From assembly GCA_002840735.1 (NCBI GenBank), contig PHBY01000004.1:186001-250000 (forward strand): a stretch of 64,000 nucleotides of DNA, in the 5' to 3' direction. Below the pieces are notes generated by a model, which worked only from the letters and a program-made list of their open reading frames with translations, made no database searches and was not told where the DNA came from. Of the stretch, positions 16,814 through 25,776 are shown one piece after another. The stretch's first letter is position 1, and every line of letters starts with the position of its first letter. Both the position numbers and the translations under genes were made by a program. Source of the stretch: Chloroflexi bacterium HGW-Chloroflexi-2. Lineage in GTDB: Bacteria > Chloroflexota > Anaerolineae > Anaerolineales > Anaerolineaceae.

Positions 16814-17818
16814 ATGGAAATATTATTAATCATTCTTGTGATTCTGGCCTTAGTTTTTGATTTTCTGAATGGTGTTCATGATTCCAGCAATGTTGTGGCT
16901 ACCATGATCTCATCCCGTGCTATTCCACCCCGGATTGCTTTAATGATGACTGCGGTGTCAAATTTTCTAGGACCATTTATATTTGGTGTGGCTGTTGCAA
17001 CTACGATTGGAAATGACATAGTATCTGCTGATCATATTAATCTTTTGGTGTTAGTAGCAGCCTGTGTAAGCGCCATTATCTGGAATGTTCTGACCTGGAT
17101 TTTAGGCATTCCCAGCAGTTCTTCACATGCGATTATTGGGGGATTGGTCGGTGCTGTGATAATGGCTGCAGGTTATAAAGTCATTATGATGGAAGGTATT
17201 ATCAAAGTGCTTATTGCTTTATTTGCTTCCCCCATCATCGGTTTTATCGCTGGTATGCTGATTGCAAACATCGTTTATCTGTCTTCGTGGAACGCTTCAC
17301 CTAAAATCAATGGTGTTTTCAAAAAAATGCAAATCATCACTTCCATCGGTTTATCTTTGAGTCATGGAACCAACGACGCCCAAAAAACCATGGGTATCAT
17401 CACCCTTGGGTTAGTCATTGCAGGTGTTCAATCAACATTCGAAGTACCTTTATGGGTAATCGTAGCCTGTGCTTCCGCAATTGGATTAGGAACAGCAGTT
17501 GGCGGATGGCAATTAATTAAAACACTTGGTTCAAAATTTTATAAAATACGTCCTGTGCACGGTTTTGCATCGCAGGCAACATCAGCCATCGTAATTCTGA
17601 CGGCATCCTTGTTAGGTGGTCCAGTCAGCACTACCCAGGTGGTCAGTTCATCCATCATGGGTGTCGGGGCAGCTGAACGAATGAGCAAAGTACGCTGGGG
17701 TGTGGCCGGTGAAATCGTAACTGCCTGGATCATCACCATTCCGGCAACGATGGCGGCCGGAGCTGGTTGTTACTGGTTATTTGATAAAGCGATGCCTTTA
17801 ATCATGAATTTATTCTAA
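16814..17818 (+). CDS. pitA: Inorganic phosphate transporter, PiT family, copy 1
   Basis: The 334-residue, roughly ten-span protein has the two internal PiT signatures: FDFLNGVHDSSNVVATMISSR at the N-terminus and LSLSHGTNDAQKTMGIITLG after residue 180. GIPSSSSHAIIGGL and GGPVSTTQVVSSSIMG are the paired GxPxSxxH-type loops. PiT proteins move metal-phosphate with H+ or Na+ at low affinity. It follows the DUF47 gene by 5 bases with little visible ribosome binding site, suggesting coupling, and is followed by a second copy of identical length. Confidence 0.95.
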   Translation: MEILLIILVILALVFDFLNGVHDSSNVVATMISSRAIPPRIALMMTAVSNFLGPFIFGVAVATTIGNDIVSADHINLLVLVAACVSAIIWNVLTWILGIPSSSSHAIIGGLVGAVIMAAGYKVIMMEGIIKVLIALFASPIIGFIAGMLIANIVYLSSWNASPKINGVFKKMQIITSIGLSLSHGTNDAQKTMGIITLGLVIAGVQSTFEVPLWVIVACASAIGLGTAVGGWQLIKTLGSKFYKIRPVHGFASQATSAIVILTASLLGGPVSTTQVVSSSIMGVGAAERMSKVRWGVAGEIVTAWIITIPATMAAGAGCYWLFDKAMPLIMNLF

Positions 17819-17847
17819 GATTTACACTTTACAATTCAGAAGGGCTC

Positions 17848-18852
17848 ATGACTTCACCATTACTCATATTAATTGCTCTTGCTATTGTTTTTGATTTTTT
17901 GAATGGGGTTCATGATTCAAGCAATATTGTTGCTACCATGATCTCATCCAGAGCAATTCAACCCCGGGTTGCGCTTGCAATGACAGCCGTCGCTGAGTTT
18001 TCTGGTCCATTCATATTCGGTGTTGCAGTTGCTAACACAATCGGATCTGAAATCGTTGACCCAATTTTCTTAAATATTGGGATTATTATTGCTGCTTTAG
18101 TCAGCGCAATCATTTGGAATGTTATGACCTGGCTATTGGGGATCCCAAGCAGTTCATCCCACGCATTGATCGGTGGACTGATTGGTGCTGTGGCGGTAGG
18201 TGCAGGTTTTAAGGCAATCCAGATGGCCGGTGTGACAAAAGTCCTCATCGTTCTGTTTATCTCACCAATTATCGGCCTTTTTGCTGGGATGTTGGTAGCC
18301 AATCTGATATTTATGCTTTCCTGGAAGGCAACGCCGAAAGTAAATGGATTGTTCAAACGACTTCAGATTATCACATCCCTAGGATTGGCACTCAGCCATG
18401 GTACCAATGATGCACAAAAAACGATGGGGATCATCACCCTGGGTTTACTCATTAGCGGTAGAATATCGACTTTTGAAGTGCCTTTCTGGGTGATCGTAAT
18501 TTGTGCCGGTGCAATTGCTCTGGGAACTTCGGTGGGTGGTTGGCAGTTAATTCGCACGTTAGGCGCAAAGTTTTATAAGATCAGGCCAATTCATGGGTTT
18601 GCTTCTCAGGCGACCTCAGCTGCCGTAATCCTGACAGCATCTCTCATCGGCGGGCCTGTCTCGACAACACAGGTGGTGAGCACAGCTATCATGGGTGTGG
18701 GAGCTGCTGAACGGCTCAGCAAAGTACATTGGGGTGTAGCTGGAGAAATCCTTACTGCCTGGATTATTACTATTCCAGCTACCGCATTATTAGGTGGTTT
18801 TTTGTATTGGTTTTTGAGTTCACCATTCCAGTCATTTTTAAAGCTGTTCTAG
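17848..18852 (+). CDS. pitA: Inorganic phosphate transporter, PiT family, copy 2
   Basis: Also 334 residues and clearly a tandem paralogue of the preceding gene: the same signatures (FDFLNGVHDSSNIVATMISSR, LALSHGTNDAQKTMGIITLG, GIPSSSSHALIGGL, GGPVSTTQVVSTAIMG) and nearly the same loop lengths. Differences concentrate in hydrophobic positions and at the N- and C-terminal ends, so the copies diverged under constraint and did not arise by a very recent duplication. It has its own good ribosome binding site (GAAGG). The pair may differ in affinity or counter-ion. Confidence 0.95.
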   Translation: MTSPLLILIALAIVFDFLNGVHDSSNIVATMISSRAIQPRVALAMTAVAEFSGPFIFGVAVANTIGSEIVDPIFLNIGIIIAALVSAIIWNVMTWLLGIPSSSSHALIGGLIGAVAVGAGFKAIQMAGVTKVLIVLFISPIIGLFAGMLVANLIFMLSWKATPKVNGLFKRLQIITSLGLALSHGTNDAQKTMGIITLGLLISGRISTFEVPFWVIVICAGAIALGTSVGGWQLIRTLGAKFYKIRPIHGFASQATSAAVILTASLIGGPVSTTQVVSTAIMGVGAAERLSKVHWGVAGEILTAWIITIPATALLGGFLYWFLSSPFQSFLKLF

Positions 18853-18863
18853 AAAGGTGTTTT

Positions 18864-19760
18864 ATGTCTACTATAAAGAAAAAATATGATGTTATTTATG
18901 CAGGTAATTTCACCAAGGACACTATCATAACGCCGGATGGGATCAGAGTGGTGGATGGCGGTGGCATGAATTACGCGGCCAATGTTGGAACCAGGTTGGG
19001 AATCAAAGCAGCAGTTATCACACGGCTGGCAAAAGAGGATCAACATGTAGTGGATGCCATTCAGTCAGCTGGTATTGATTGTTTTCCTTATTACTCAGAT
19101 TTTTCCACTTTAATGACTTTGGAATATAAAACTCGGGATGTCGATAAGCGAAACCTGTATATCAAATCCATAGCTGGCACAATCCTTCCTGATTATCTTG
19201 AAAAATTCCAGGCAAAAGCAATTGCTGTCAGCCCCAGTTTACGTGGCGAAGTAGAACCAGATTTCTTCTCAACATTACGGAGACGAACAGATGCGCTCCT
19301 GGCAGTAGATATTCAAGGTTTTGTGCGTGTTTTGAGAGACGAGACATTGGTTTATGAATCCTGGCCAGCGATGCCTGAAGTATTGAAGAACATTGATATT
19401 CTAAAATCAGATGCAGTTGAAGCGGAGTATTTGACCGGTGAAAAAGATATTGAAAAGGCAGCTGCAGTTTACACAGGGATGGGTGTAAAAGAGATTGTAT
19501 TAACCCATTCCGATGGGGTGTTGATTTATGTAGACGGTGAATGTCACCATTTTCAATTTCATGCTATCTCCATGGCGGGTAGAAGTGGCCGGGGAGATAC
19601 CTGTATGGGCTCTTATGTAGCGAAACGCATTAGTTTACCACCTCGTGAGGCTGGTAAATGGGCAGCTGCTGCTACCAGCTTGAAGCTAGAAAGAGTTGGT
19701 GTCTTCAATCGTCCGATCAGTGAAGTAGAAGCCTTTATTGATCGGTATTACTCAAAGTAA
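18864..19760 (+). CDS. PfkB-family carbohydrate kinase of unknown substrate
   Basis: 298 residues starting at ATG 18864, which has AGAAAGG upstream; a longer frame upstream only overlaps the PiT gene. It shows the ribokinase fold: DVIYAGNFTKDTI, DGGGMNYAANVGTRLG as the substrate lid region, and the C-terminal catalytic motif AGRSGRGDTCMGSYV with Asp in GRGD. The GRGDT form is found in some inositol and nucleoside kinases of the PfkB family, and an inositol operon is nearby, so inositol kinase is one option. Placement 11 bases after a phosphate transporter suggests co-transcription. The substrate is not established. Confidence 0.8.
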   Translation: MSTIKKKYDVIYAGNFTKDTIITPDGIRVVDGGGMNYAANVGTRLGIKAAVITRLAKEDQHVVDAIQSAGIDCFPYYSDFSTLMTLEYKTRDVDKRNLYIKSIAGTILPDYLEKFQAKAIAVSPSLRGEVEPDFFSTLRRRTDALLAVDIQGFVRVLRDETLVYESWPAMPEVLKNIDILKSDAVEAEYLTGEKDIEKAAAVYTGMGVKEIVLTHSDGVLIYVDGECHHFQFHAISMAGRSGRGDTCMGSYVAKRISLPPREAGKWAAAATSLKLERVGVFNRPISEVEAFIDRYYSK

Positions 19761-19773
19761 ATGATCGTTTTAT

Positions 19774-20601
19774 ATGTCAGATCTTGCATTCCAGCGTAGG
19801 AAAACAATTGAGAATTATCCAGAAATTTGGGAACGGATAATCTTCGAATGGAAATCCAATCAGGAAGATTGTTTTTGGTTGACTTATTCAGCCAATTATC
19901 TATTGAATACGGCAGGGGTTAAATGGGCAATTGATCCATATTCACTCTTTACGCGTATTGGCAGGGGAGAGCCACCTGTATTTTCTCAGGATCTTCGTTC
20001 TTTACAGCTGGTTGTTTTAACACACAGCCATTCAGATCACCTTGATTTAAATCTCATAGCGGCTATTCAAGATTTACCTATACACTGGGTCATTCCTGAA
20101 TTCTTGTTGGCGAAAGTCTTTGCTTTTATTGATCTTCCCTCCGAAAAAATCATTGTACCTCAGCCGGGAAACACACTACGCATAGATAATCTCAAGTTAA
20201 CTCCATTTGATGGATTACATATTCATGGAGAACATGGGGTGCCAGCCATGGGTTATCTGGCTGAATTCTCCAAAAAACGCTGGTTGTTCCCAGGCGATAC
20301 CCGCGATTTTGATTTTTCCAAATTGCCTGATTTTGGTGAGCTGGATGGTGTGATTGGGCATCTCTGGTTGGGGAAATCTGAAGCATTGGAGTACAGACCA
20401 TCAAAGTTGGAAGAATTTTGTAATTTCTTCTCTCAATTTATAACAAAACAACTTGTCATCACGCATTTACGCGAATATGGTAGAGAACCGAATGAATTGT
20501 GGGATTTGCATCATCTTCAACTGGTTCGAACGCATATTCTTGAAATAAAACCCGAACTAAGTGTTGCTGCAGTTCTAATGGGAGAGAGCATTCATTTGTA
20601 A
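19774..20601 (+). CDS. MBL-fold metal-dependent hydrolase
   Basis: The 275-residue metallo-beta-lactamase-fold protein has the metal motif THSHSDHLD near residue 87, a later His in DGLHIHGEHG, the bridging Asp in LFPGDTRDFDF and a C-terminal LVITHLREYG. It resembles UlaG-like or RomA-like MBL proteins that hydrolyse lactones or phosphodiesters, but no specific substrate can be named. It closes the DUF47-PiT-PiT-kinase operon, 13 bases after the kinase. The start at 19774 has a weak ribosome binding site, consistent with coupling. Confidence 0.75.
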   Translation: MSDLAFQRRKTIENYPEIWERIIFEWKSNQEDCFWLTYSANYLLNTAGVKWAIDPYSLFTRIGRGEPPVFSQDLRSLQLVVLTHSHSDHLDLNLIAAIQDLPIHWVIPEFLLAKVFAFIDLPSEKIIVPQPGNTLRIDNLKLTPFDGLHIHGEHGVPAMGYLAEFSKKRWLFPGDTRDFDFSKLPDFGELDGVIGHLWLGKSEALEYRPSKLEEFCNFFSQFITKQLVITHLREYGREPNELWDLHHLQLVRTHILEIKPELSVAAVLMGESIHL

Positions 20602-20760
20602 TTCCAAATAGATTCAGTAAAAATGTAAAAATTCTTGCAACTTTCATTGTATAACAATTATCCTACTGCATCTTGGCAGAACAAAGCAAATAAAACCATA
20701 GATAAAATTTTGGAAATTTTCTAAACCTCTGCGATAATAAAGATTTGAAAGGATAGATTT

Positions 20761-22185
20761 ATGCATGCAGATCGTTTTTTTTCAGCTGATCCGACTATCA
20801 GAAAATTAGCACGAAATCTTTATCTTTCTGTGAAAAATCAACCAATTTTTGCTCCACATGGGCATGTTGATCCAGCTTTATTTTCAGACCCTAATGCTCG
20901 ATTTGGAAATCCTGTGGATTTGTTCATCCGACCAGACCATTATGTCATCAGGACTCTATATTCAAATGGTATTCCATTGCAAAAAATAGGTATCTCGCCG
21001 ACGGATCAAAAGGTGGAATATGATCCCCGAGAAGTGTGGGAATTGTTTTGCAGCCAGTTTCACCTTTTCAGAGCTACTCCTTCAGGTGTATGGCTAACTA
21101 CTTCTTTGAGTGATGTTTTTGATATCGAGCAAAAATTGTCAAAGGAGAACGCTGGCATTACCTATGAGATTCTGACAGAAAAACTCTCAACTGAAGAATA
21201 CTCCCCCAGAAACTTGTTTGATAAATTTAATATAGAATTGCTTGCCACAACTGATTCGGCTGCTGATTTCCTGCCGCACCATCAGAAGATCCAGATATCA
21301 AATTGGAAAAGAAAAATTGTCCCTACGTTTCGTTTAGATTCTCTCGTTCATTTATCCAATCCTGGATGGATCGAAGAGATCAAACGTTTGGCAGCAAATT
21401 CAAATATCGAAATCAACAACTTCAATACATTCATTCAGGCTCTGGAAAGTAGAAGAATTGCATTTCAAAGGTTAGGTGCGACTGCAACTGATTTTTCAGC
21501 AGAATCAGCATATACAGAAGAATTATCCCCTCATCAGGTTGACGAGATTTTTCAACGAGCTCTTAAAGGTCGGGTGGATCAGCAAGATGCATCTCAATTT
21601 GTGGCTCATATGCTCATGGAAATGGCCAGGATGAGTGCCGAGGATGGAATGGTCATGCAGTTTCATGCAGGGATTATTCGCAACCATAATACAGCTCTCT
21701 TCCAGCAATTCGGCCTTGATATCGGGGGAGATATCCCGGTCATTGTTGAATTTACACGGAATTTAAGACCTCTTCTGAGAAGGTTTGGTAATCATCCCAA
21801 TTTTAAATTAATTCTCTTCACCCTGGATGAATCAACCTATACGCGTGAATTGGCACCACTGGCAGGTCATTATCCTGCACTGCGATTAGGTCCACCCTGG
21901 TGGTTTAATGACAGCCTGAATGGGATAGAACGTTACCTGAACCAGGTGATGGAAACTGCCGGAATTTATAAAACGGCCGGGTTTAATGATGATACCCGTG
22001 GTTTTTGTTCCATACCAGCCCGGCATGACCTATGGCGGAGACAAGCAGCAAACTGGTTGGCAGGCTTACTGGCGCGCCATGTGATTGATGAAGAAGATGC
22101 AAACCAGATGATGTATGAATTGTGTATCGGTTTGGCTAGAAAAGCTTATAACACGGAAAGTAACGAAGATGGCAACCCAGTATAA
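20761..22185 (+). CDS. uxaC: Glucuronate/galacturonate isomerase
   Basis: The 474-residue protein has the uronate isomerase layout: PHGHVDPALF with metal ligands His33 and His35, PDHYVIRTLYSNGIP, MVMQFHAGIIRNHN in the middle, the KLILFTLDESTY region, and FNDDTRGFCSIPARHDLWRR near the end. UxaC isomerises D-glucuronate to D-fructuronate and D-galacturonate to D-tagaturonate. It therefore enters the pathway of the minus-strand operon at the UxaE or UxuB step. It has its own promoter region (160 bases of non-coding DNA upstream) and AAAGGA as ribosome binding site. No copy of the LacI-type operator was seen before it. Confidence 0.95.
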   Translation: MHADRFFSADPTIRKLARNLYLSVKNQPIFAPHGHVDPALFSDPNARFGNPVDLFIRPDHYVIRTLYSNGIPLQKIGISPTDQKVEYDPREVWELFCSQFHLFRATPSGVWLTTSLSDVFDIEQKLSKENAGITYEILTEKLSTEEYSPRNLFDKFNIELLATTDSAADFLPHHQKIQISNWKRKIVPTFRLDSLVHLSNPGWIEEIKRLAANSNIEINNFNTFIQALESRRIAFQRLGATATDFSAESAYTEELSPHQVDEIFQRALKGRVDQQDASQFVAHMLMEMARMSAEDGMVMQFHAGIIRNHNTALFQQFGLDIGGDIPVIVEFTRNLRPLLRRFGNHPNFKLILFTLDESTYTRELAPLAGHYPALRLGPPWWFNDSLNGIERYLNQVMETAGIYKTAGFNDDTRGFCSIPARHDLWRRQAANWLAGLLARHVIDEEDANQMMYELCIGLARKAYNTESNEDGNPV

Positions 22186-22780
22186 TGATCTTAAGAATGA
22201 AAAAGCTTTCTACCTGAGTTTCGATGGATCCCCCAATCCACCTGCTACCGATAGGCTTTTGAATTGCCTGGCTCAGGATGGTATTAAGGCGACATTTTTT
22301 ATGGAAGGTCGTCGTCTGGAAACGGAGGCAGACTGTGCTCGCAGGGTTCAGGCAGCCGGTCACGAGATTGGTAATCACTCATATAACCATCCGGAATTTG
22401 ACAAGATACCGATTCAGGAATGTATTAGAGAAGTAGAACAAACTCAGGCGATCATTCATAAAGAGTTAGGCTTTTATCCAAAACTTTTACGTCCACCAGT
22501 AGGTAAGTTAACCAAAGAAGTGGAAGATGTTTTTCTCACCAGAGGGTTTGATATCGTTCTTTGGAGTTTCAGCGTTCGAGATTGGGAAGGACCAGATGCG
22601 AAATCAGTTGCCAACCGAATACTTTCACAGTCAGTGCCAGGTGCGATTATTGCGTTGCACGATAAGACTCAATGGTTGATTGAGATTTTGGATGTTATTG
22701 TTCCACAATTAAAATTGGATGGTTTTCAATTTCGAAAAATAACTGAAAGTGGAAAAAAAGGTATTATTCAATTTGGATAA
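22169..22780 (+). CDS. NodB-like polysaccharide deacetylase family protein with altered motif 1
   Basis: 203 residues from ATG 22169, overlapping the end of uxaC by 17 bases, with GGAAAG upstream. NodB-type motifs are present: FYLSFDGSPNPP (motif 1, usually TFDDGPNP), HEIGNHSYNHPEF (motif 2 with both His ligands), LRPPVGK (motif 3), WSFSVRDWEGPDA (motif 4) and IIALHD (motif 5). In motif 1 the second Asp, a metal ligand, is replaced by Gly, so metal binding or activity may differ from the norm. No signal peptide is seen, so it is probably cytoplasmic, unusual for a peptidoglycan or chitin deacetylase. Translational coupling to uxaC suggests a sugar-related role. Confidence 0.75.
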   Translation: MATQYNDLKNEKAFYLSFDGSPNPPATDRLLNCLAQDGIKATFFMEGRRLETEADCARRVQAAGHEIGNHSYNHPEFDKIPIQECIREVEQTQAIIHKELGFYPKLLRPPVGKLTKEVEDVFLTRGFDIVLWSFSVRDWEGPDAKSVANRILSQSVPGAIIALHDKTQWLIEILDVIVPQLKLDGFQFRKITESGKKGIIQFG

Positions 22781-23038
22781 TCGTGTAAAGTGTCATTTAC
22801 CTTTTAGAATTTGTCTGTAAACTACAATTGACTTTATTTCGATTAAGTGCTTTAATATTTAAGTAATACTTAATATCTCCTAAAATCCTTCAAATCACCT
22901 TTCTTTCAAAAATTTAAACGCCTTTTCGCTATACTAGTAGTAATTGCAGAATTCCTTGAACTATTAACATCGTTGACAATTTAGGCTTTTTCTCATTCTT
23001 TTTCAAATTAAATATCGTTTACTTTATGGAGATATCGT

Positions 23039-24562
23039 ATGATGTCAGAAGAAATCTTTTTATCATTTAGAAACATCCGAAAAAGTTTTCCTGGGGTGGT
23101 AGCGCTAGATGATATCAGCCTTGATATTTATAAAGGTCAGATACATGCCTTACTGGGTGAAAATGGTGCTGGGAAATCGACATTAATGAACGTCCTGTAT
23201 GGACTTTATCACCAGGATAGTGGTGAGATTTTTCTTTCTGGTGAAAAGTATGAACACAATACACCGAAAAATGCAATTCGACATGGGGTCGGGATGATAC
23301 ATCAACACTTTATGTTGATTCCTAACTTTACTGTGTTGGAAAATATAATTCTAGGCCAACCATCTCCCAAACCTCCCAAACTTGAAAAAGAGTACTTTCG
23401 GAATGAGATTTTGAAAGTCGCCAAAAAATTTGGGATTACTGTCGATCTTGATTTACTGGTTGAAGAAATCAGCGTAGGGATGCAACAAAAAATTGAAATT
23501 CTAAAGGCATTATACAAAGGCGCTGAGCTTCTCATACTGGATGAACCAACATCAGTTTTGACACCTCAGGAAAGTCAAGAATTATTTAAAATGCTTACGG
23601 AGCTAAATAAAAAAGGAACGACAATTATTTTTATTTCTCATAAATTGAAAGAAGTAATGCAAATAAGCGACAATATCTCCGTATTACGAGATGGTAAACT
23701 AATTGCAACAGTGAAAAAATCTGAAACAACACCACATGAGCTCTCGCGATTAATGGTGGGTCGCGAAATTATCACACAATATGATAAAGCAGAAGCGAAA
23801 ACTGGCGAAGATATTTTGATATTAGATGCTATTACATTAGAAGATCATCATAATCAACACAGACACCTACTAAAAAATGTATCCTTCAAAGTCAGTCAGG
23901 GCGAAATTGTTGGCATCGCCGGGGTGGACGAGAATGGTCAGAAAGAACTGGCAGAGATTATCAGTGGTTTGAGAAAACCAACCTCAGGGAAAATCAGCAT
24001 GTTTGGGAAGGATGTCACGCATTGTACCACCCGTCAATTGATTGAGATGGGTATGTCGTATATTCCTGCGGATCGAAGAAATCAGGGACTGGTGTTGGAT
24101 TTTAAAATTTCGGAAAATGCAATTCTTGAAACACATTATCAAAAACCATTTACAAAAGGTCTTTCGTTACAGAGAAAGGTGATTGATAAATTTGCGAATG
24201 AATTAATTCAGGAATATGATGTGCGGACACCTTCCATTAATGTGCCTGTGAAAAATTTGTCTGGTGGAAATCAGCAAAAAGTTATTGTTGGTAGAGAGTT
24301 TATGAAAAAAAATCACTTTTTACTGGTTATGCAACCAACCTGGGGATTAGATGTTGGGGCAATCGAGTATGTCCATCAGAAATTGTTAGAAGCACGTGAA
24401 AAAGGTGTGACAATTTTGTTAATTTCGACAGATCTGGAAGAAGTACGAAAATTATCAGATCGAATATTAGTGATTTATGAGGGTGAAATTGTAGGTGAGG
24501 TAGATTCTTCTACCGATATAGAGGAAATTGGCTTATTGATGGCCGGCTCTCATAAACATTAA
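23039..24562 (+). CDS. BMP/nucleoside-type ABC importer, double ATPase subunit
   Basis: 507 residues with two fused ABC domains, as in YufO/NupA and RbsA relatives. The first has Walker A GENGAGKST, the signature ISVGMQQK and Walker B LLILDEPTSVLTP. The second has the usual degenerate Walker A of this family (GVDENGQKE), signature LSGGNQQK and LLVMQPTWGLDVGA. It powers uptake with the lipoprotein and two permeases encoded downstream. GGAG at 7 bases sets the start. Upstream, 258 bases are non-coding and AT-rich with short palindromes; no purine riboswitch was recognised. Confidence 0.95.
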   Translation: MMSEEIFLSFRNIRKSFPGVVALDDISLDIYKGQIHALLGENGAGKSTLMNVLYGLYHQDSGEIFLSGEKYEHNTPKNAIRHGVGMIHQHFMLIPNFTVLENIILGQPSPKPPKLEKEYFRNEILKVAKKFGITVDLDLLVEEISVGMQQKIEILKALYKGAELLILDEPTSVLTPQESQELFKMLTELNKKGTTIIFISHKLKEVMQISDNISVLRDGKLIATVKKSETTPHELSRLMVGREIITQYDKAEAKTGEDILILDAITLEDHHNQHRHLLKNVSFKVSQGEIVGIAGVDENGQKELAEIISGLRKPTSGKISMFGKDVTHCTTRQLIEMGMSYIPADRRNQGLVLDFKISENAILETHYQKPFTKGLSLQRKVIDKFANELIQEYDVRTPSINVPVKNLSGGNQQKVIVGREFMKKNHFLLVMQPTWGLDVGAIEYVHQKLLEAREKGVTILLISTDLEEVRKLSDRILVIYEGEIVGEVDSSTDIEEIGLLMAGSHKH

Positions 24563-24648
24563 TTTAAAAGGAGGTGCTGCAAAGAAAAGCGATCAATCTA
24601 ATAAAAAACTGTTGTAAAAATCAAATTACCCAATTTTGAGGAGAAACC

Positions 24649-25704
24649 ATGAAGAAAATTAGTTTATTAATGATGTTTGTTTTGTTGGTTAGTGTGTTAG
24701 CTGCCTGCGCACCAGCTGCCGAACCCCCTGTTGCTGAAGAACCGGTGGCTGAGGAACCAGCAGCTGAAGAACCAGTAGTTGAAGAGCCTGCTGTGGAAAA
24801 ACCACTTCGTGTGGCGATGATTTTCAATACAACCATCAAGGATGGCGGTTATGCCCAGGCTGGTTATGAAGCATTGATGGCTTTAAAAGAAAAATACAAT
24901 CTCGAAGTCAGCTTTCAGGAAAGTGTGGGTGATGCTACTGTAAAAGATGTTCTGCGTAGTTATGCGGCAGACGATTACGATCTTGTTTATGCACACGAGC
25001 TTTATTTCACCGATGCTGTGAATGAGGTTGCTCCAGAATTTCCAGATGTTAAATTTGGTGTGACTGGCTACATGGCAGGTTCCCCGAATGTGGTTGCCCT
25101 GGATGCTACCAACTGGGAAGGCGTTTATCTAGCTGGTGTTGTCGCTGGGATGCTGACCGAGACCAATAAAATTGCTATGGTGACTGTATCGCAATCTCCC
25201 ATTGCACTCAAAATGGTCAATGCCATGTATAAGGGCGCATTGACACAAAATCCTGATGTTGAAATTTTGCATCTGTTCACAGGCAGCTTTGATGATGTTG
25301 TCAAAGCCAAAGAAATGGCTACTGCAGCCATCAAAGATGGCGCTGACATTGTTTACGGAAACGCTGGTATGGGTACCGTTGGTGCGATTGAAGCAGCTAA
25401 AGAAAATAACACTTTCGCCATTGGTTCATCTGTGGACCGCAATTCATTAGCACCAGAACTCGTTTTGACCAGTAATATCCTCGATAGTGGGCGGTATATT
25501 ACGATTGCCGTTGAAGGAATGATCAATGCTGATCTTGAATGGGGTCAGGTTTATGTACTGGGTGTTAAAGATGGTGTTGAATTTCTTGCCCCGTTCAATA
25601 ATGCAGTTCCACAAGAAGTGAAGGACGCAGTTGAACAAGCAACCCAGGATATGATTGATGGTAAGGTCGAACCCCCTCCATCCGATAAATATATGTGGGA
25701 ATAA
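24649..25704 (+). CDS. BMP-family substrate-binding lipoprotein
   Basis: 351 residues: a lipoprotein signal with lipobox VLAAC (Cys20), a low-complexity tether of repeated AEEPV units to about residue 52, then the BMP/PnrA fold (RVAMIFNTTIKDGGYAQAGYEAL, VYAHELYFTDAVNEVAPEFPD, FGVTGYMAGSPNVVALD, GAIEAAKE, GSSVDRNSLAPELVLTSNI). BMP proteins usually bind purine nucleosides or related heterocycles on the outer face of the membrane. The neighbouring cyclohydrolase and deaminase genes suggest a heterocyclic ligand. The gene is followed by a hairpin that could raise its expression over the permeases. Confidence 0.95.
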   Translation: MKKISLLMMFVLLVSVLAACAPAAEPPVAEEPVAEEPAAEEPVVEEPAVEKPLRVAMIFNTTIKDGGYAQAGYEALMALKEKYNLEVSFQESVGDATVKDVLRSYAADDYDLVYAHELYFTDAVNEVAPEFPDVKFGVTGYMAGSPNVVALDATNWEGVYLAGVVAGMLTETNKIAMVTVSQSPIALKMVNAMYKGALTQNPDVEILHLFTGSFDDVVKAKEMATAAIKDGADIVYGNAGMGTVGAIEAAKENNTFAIGSSVDRNSLAPELVLTSNILDSGRYITIAVEGMINADLEWGQVYVLGVKDGVEFLAPFNNAVPQEVKDAVEQATQDMIDGKVEPPPSDKYMWE

Positions 25705-25714
25705 CCGATTATTA

Positions 25715-25756
25715 ACCCCTCGATAAGAATATCGAGGGGTATCCCTCCTTTTTTTG
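25715..25756 (+). terminator. Intercistronic hairpin with T-run after the binding-protein gene
   Basis: An 11-bp perfect stem ACCCCTCGATA/TATCGAGGGGT with a 4-base loop is followed after 8 bases by TTTTTTT. In mid-operon it most likely acts as a partial terminator or mRNA-stabilising 3' end, giving more binding protein than permease. Confidence 0.8.
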
Positions 25757-25776
25757 AGTATGTACTAGGAAAAAAT

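Noticed and set aside
17958-18356. 132-codon minus-strand frame opposite the second PiT gene
   Set aside because: Antisense shadow of a transmembrane gene; no start signal.
18729-18863. N-terminal extension of the PfkB kinase frame
   Set aside because: It overlaps the end of the PiT gene, and a good ribosome binding site fixes the start at 18864.
22859-22873. AT-rich palindrome TTAAGTAATACTTAA upstream of the BMP importer
   Set aside because: The region is so AT-rich that short palindromes are expected by chance, and no second copy was found near the genes of the same pathway.
22781-23038. Possible purine or pterin-sensing riboswitch in the importer leader
   Set aside because: No conserved purine, preQ1 or tetrahydrofolate riboswitch core could be recognised by eye; a covariance-model search would be needed.
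23930-23960. Degenerate second Walker A in the BMP ATPase as a sign of a broken gene
   Set aside because: Degeneracy in the second domain is usual for this importer family.
24721-24800. Short tandem repeat encoding AEEPV units in the BMP lipoprotein
   Set aside because: A common flexible tether between lipobox and binding domain in Chloroflexota lipoproteins, not a mobile or regulatory repeat.
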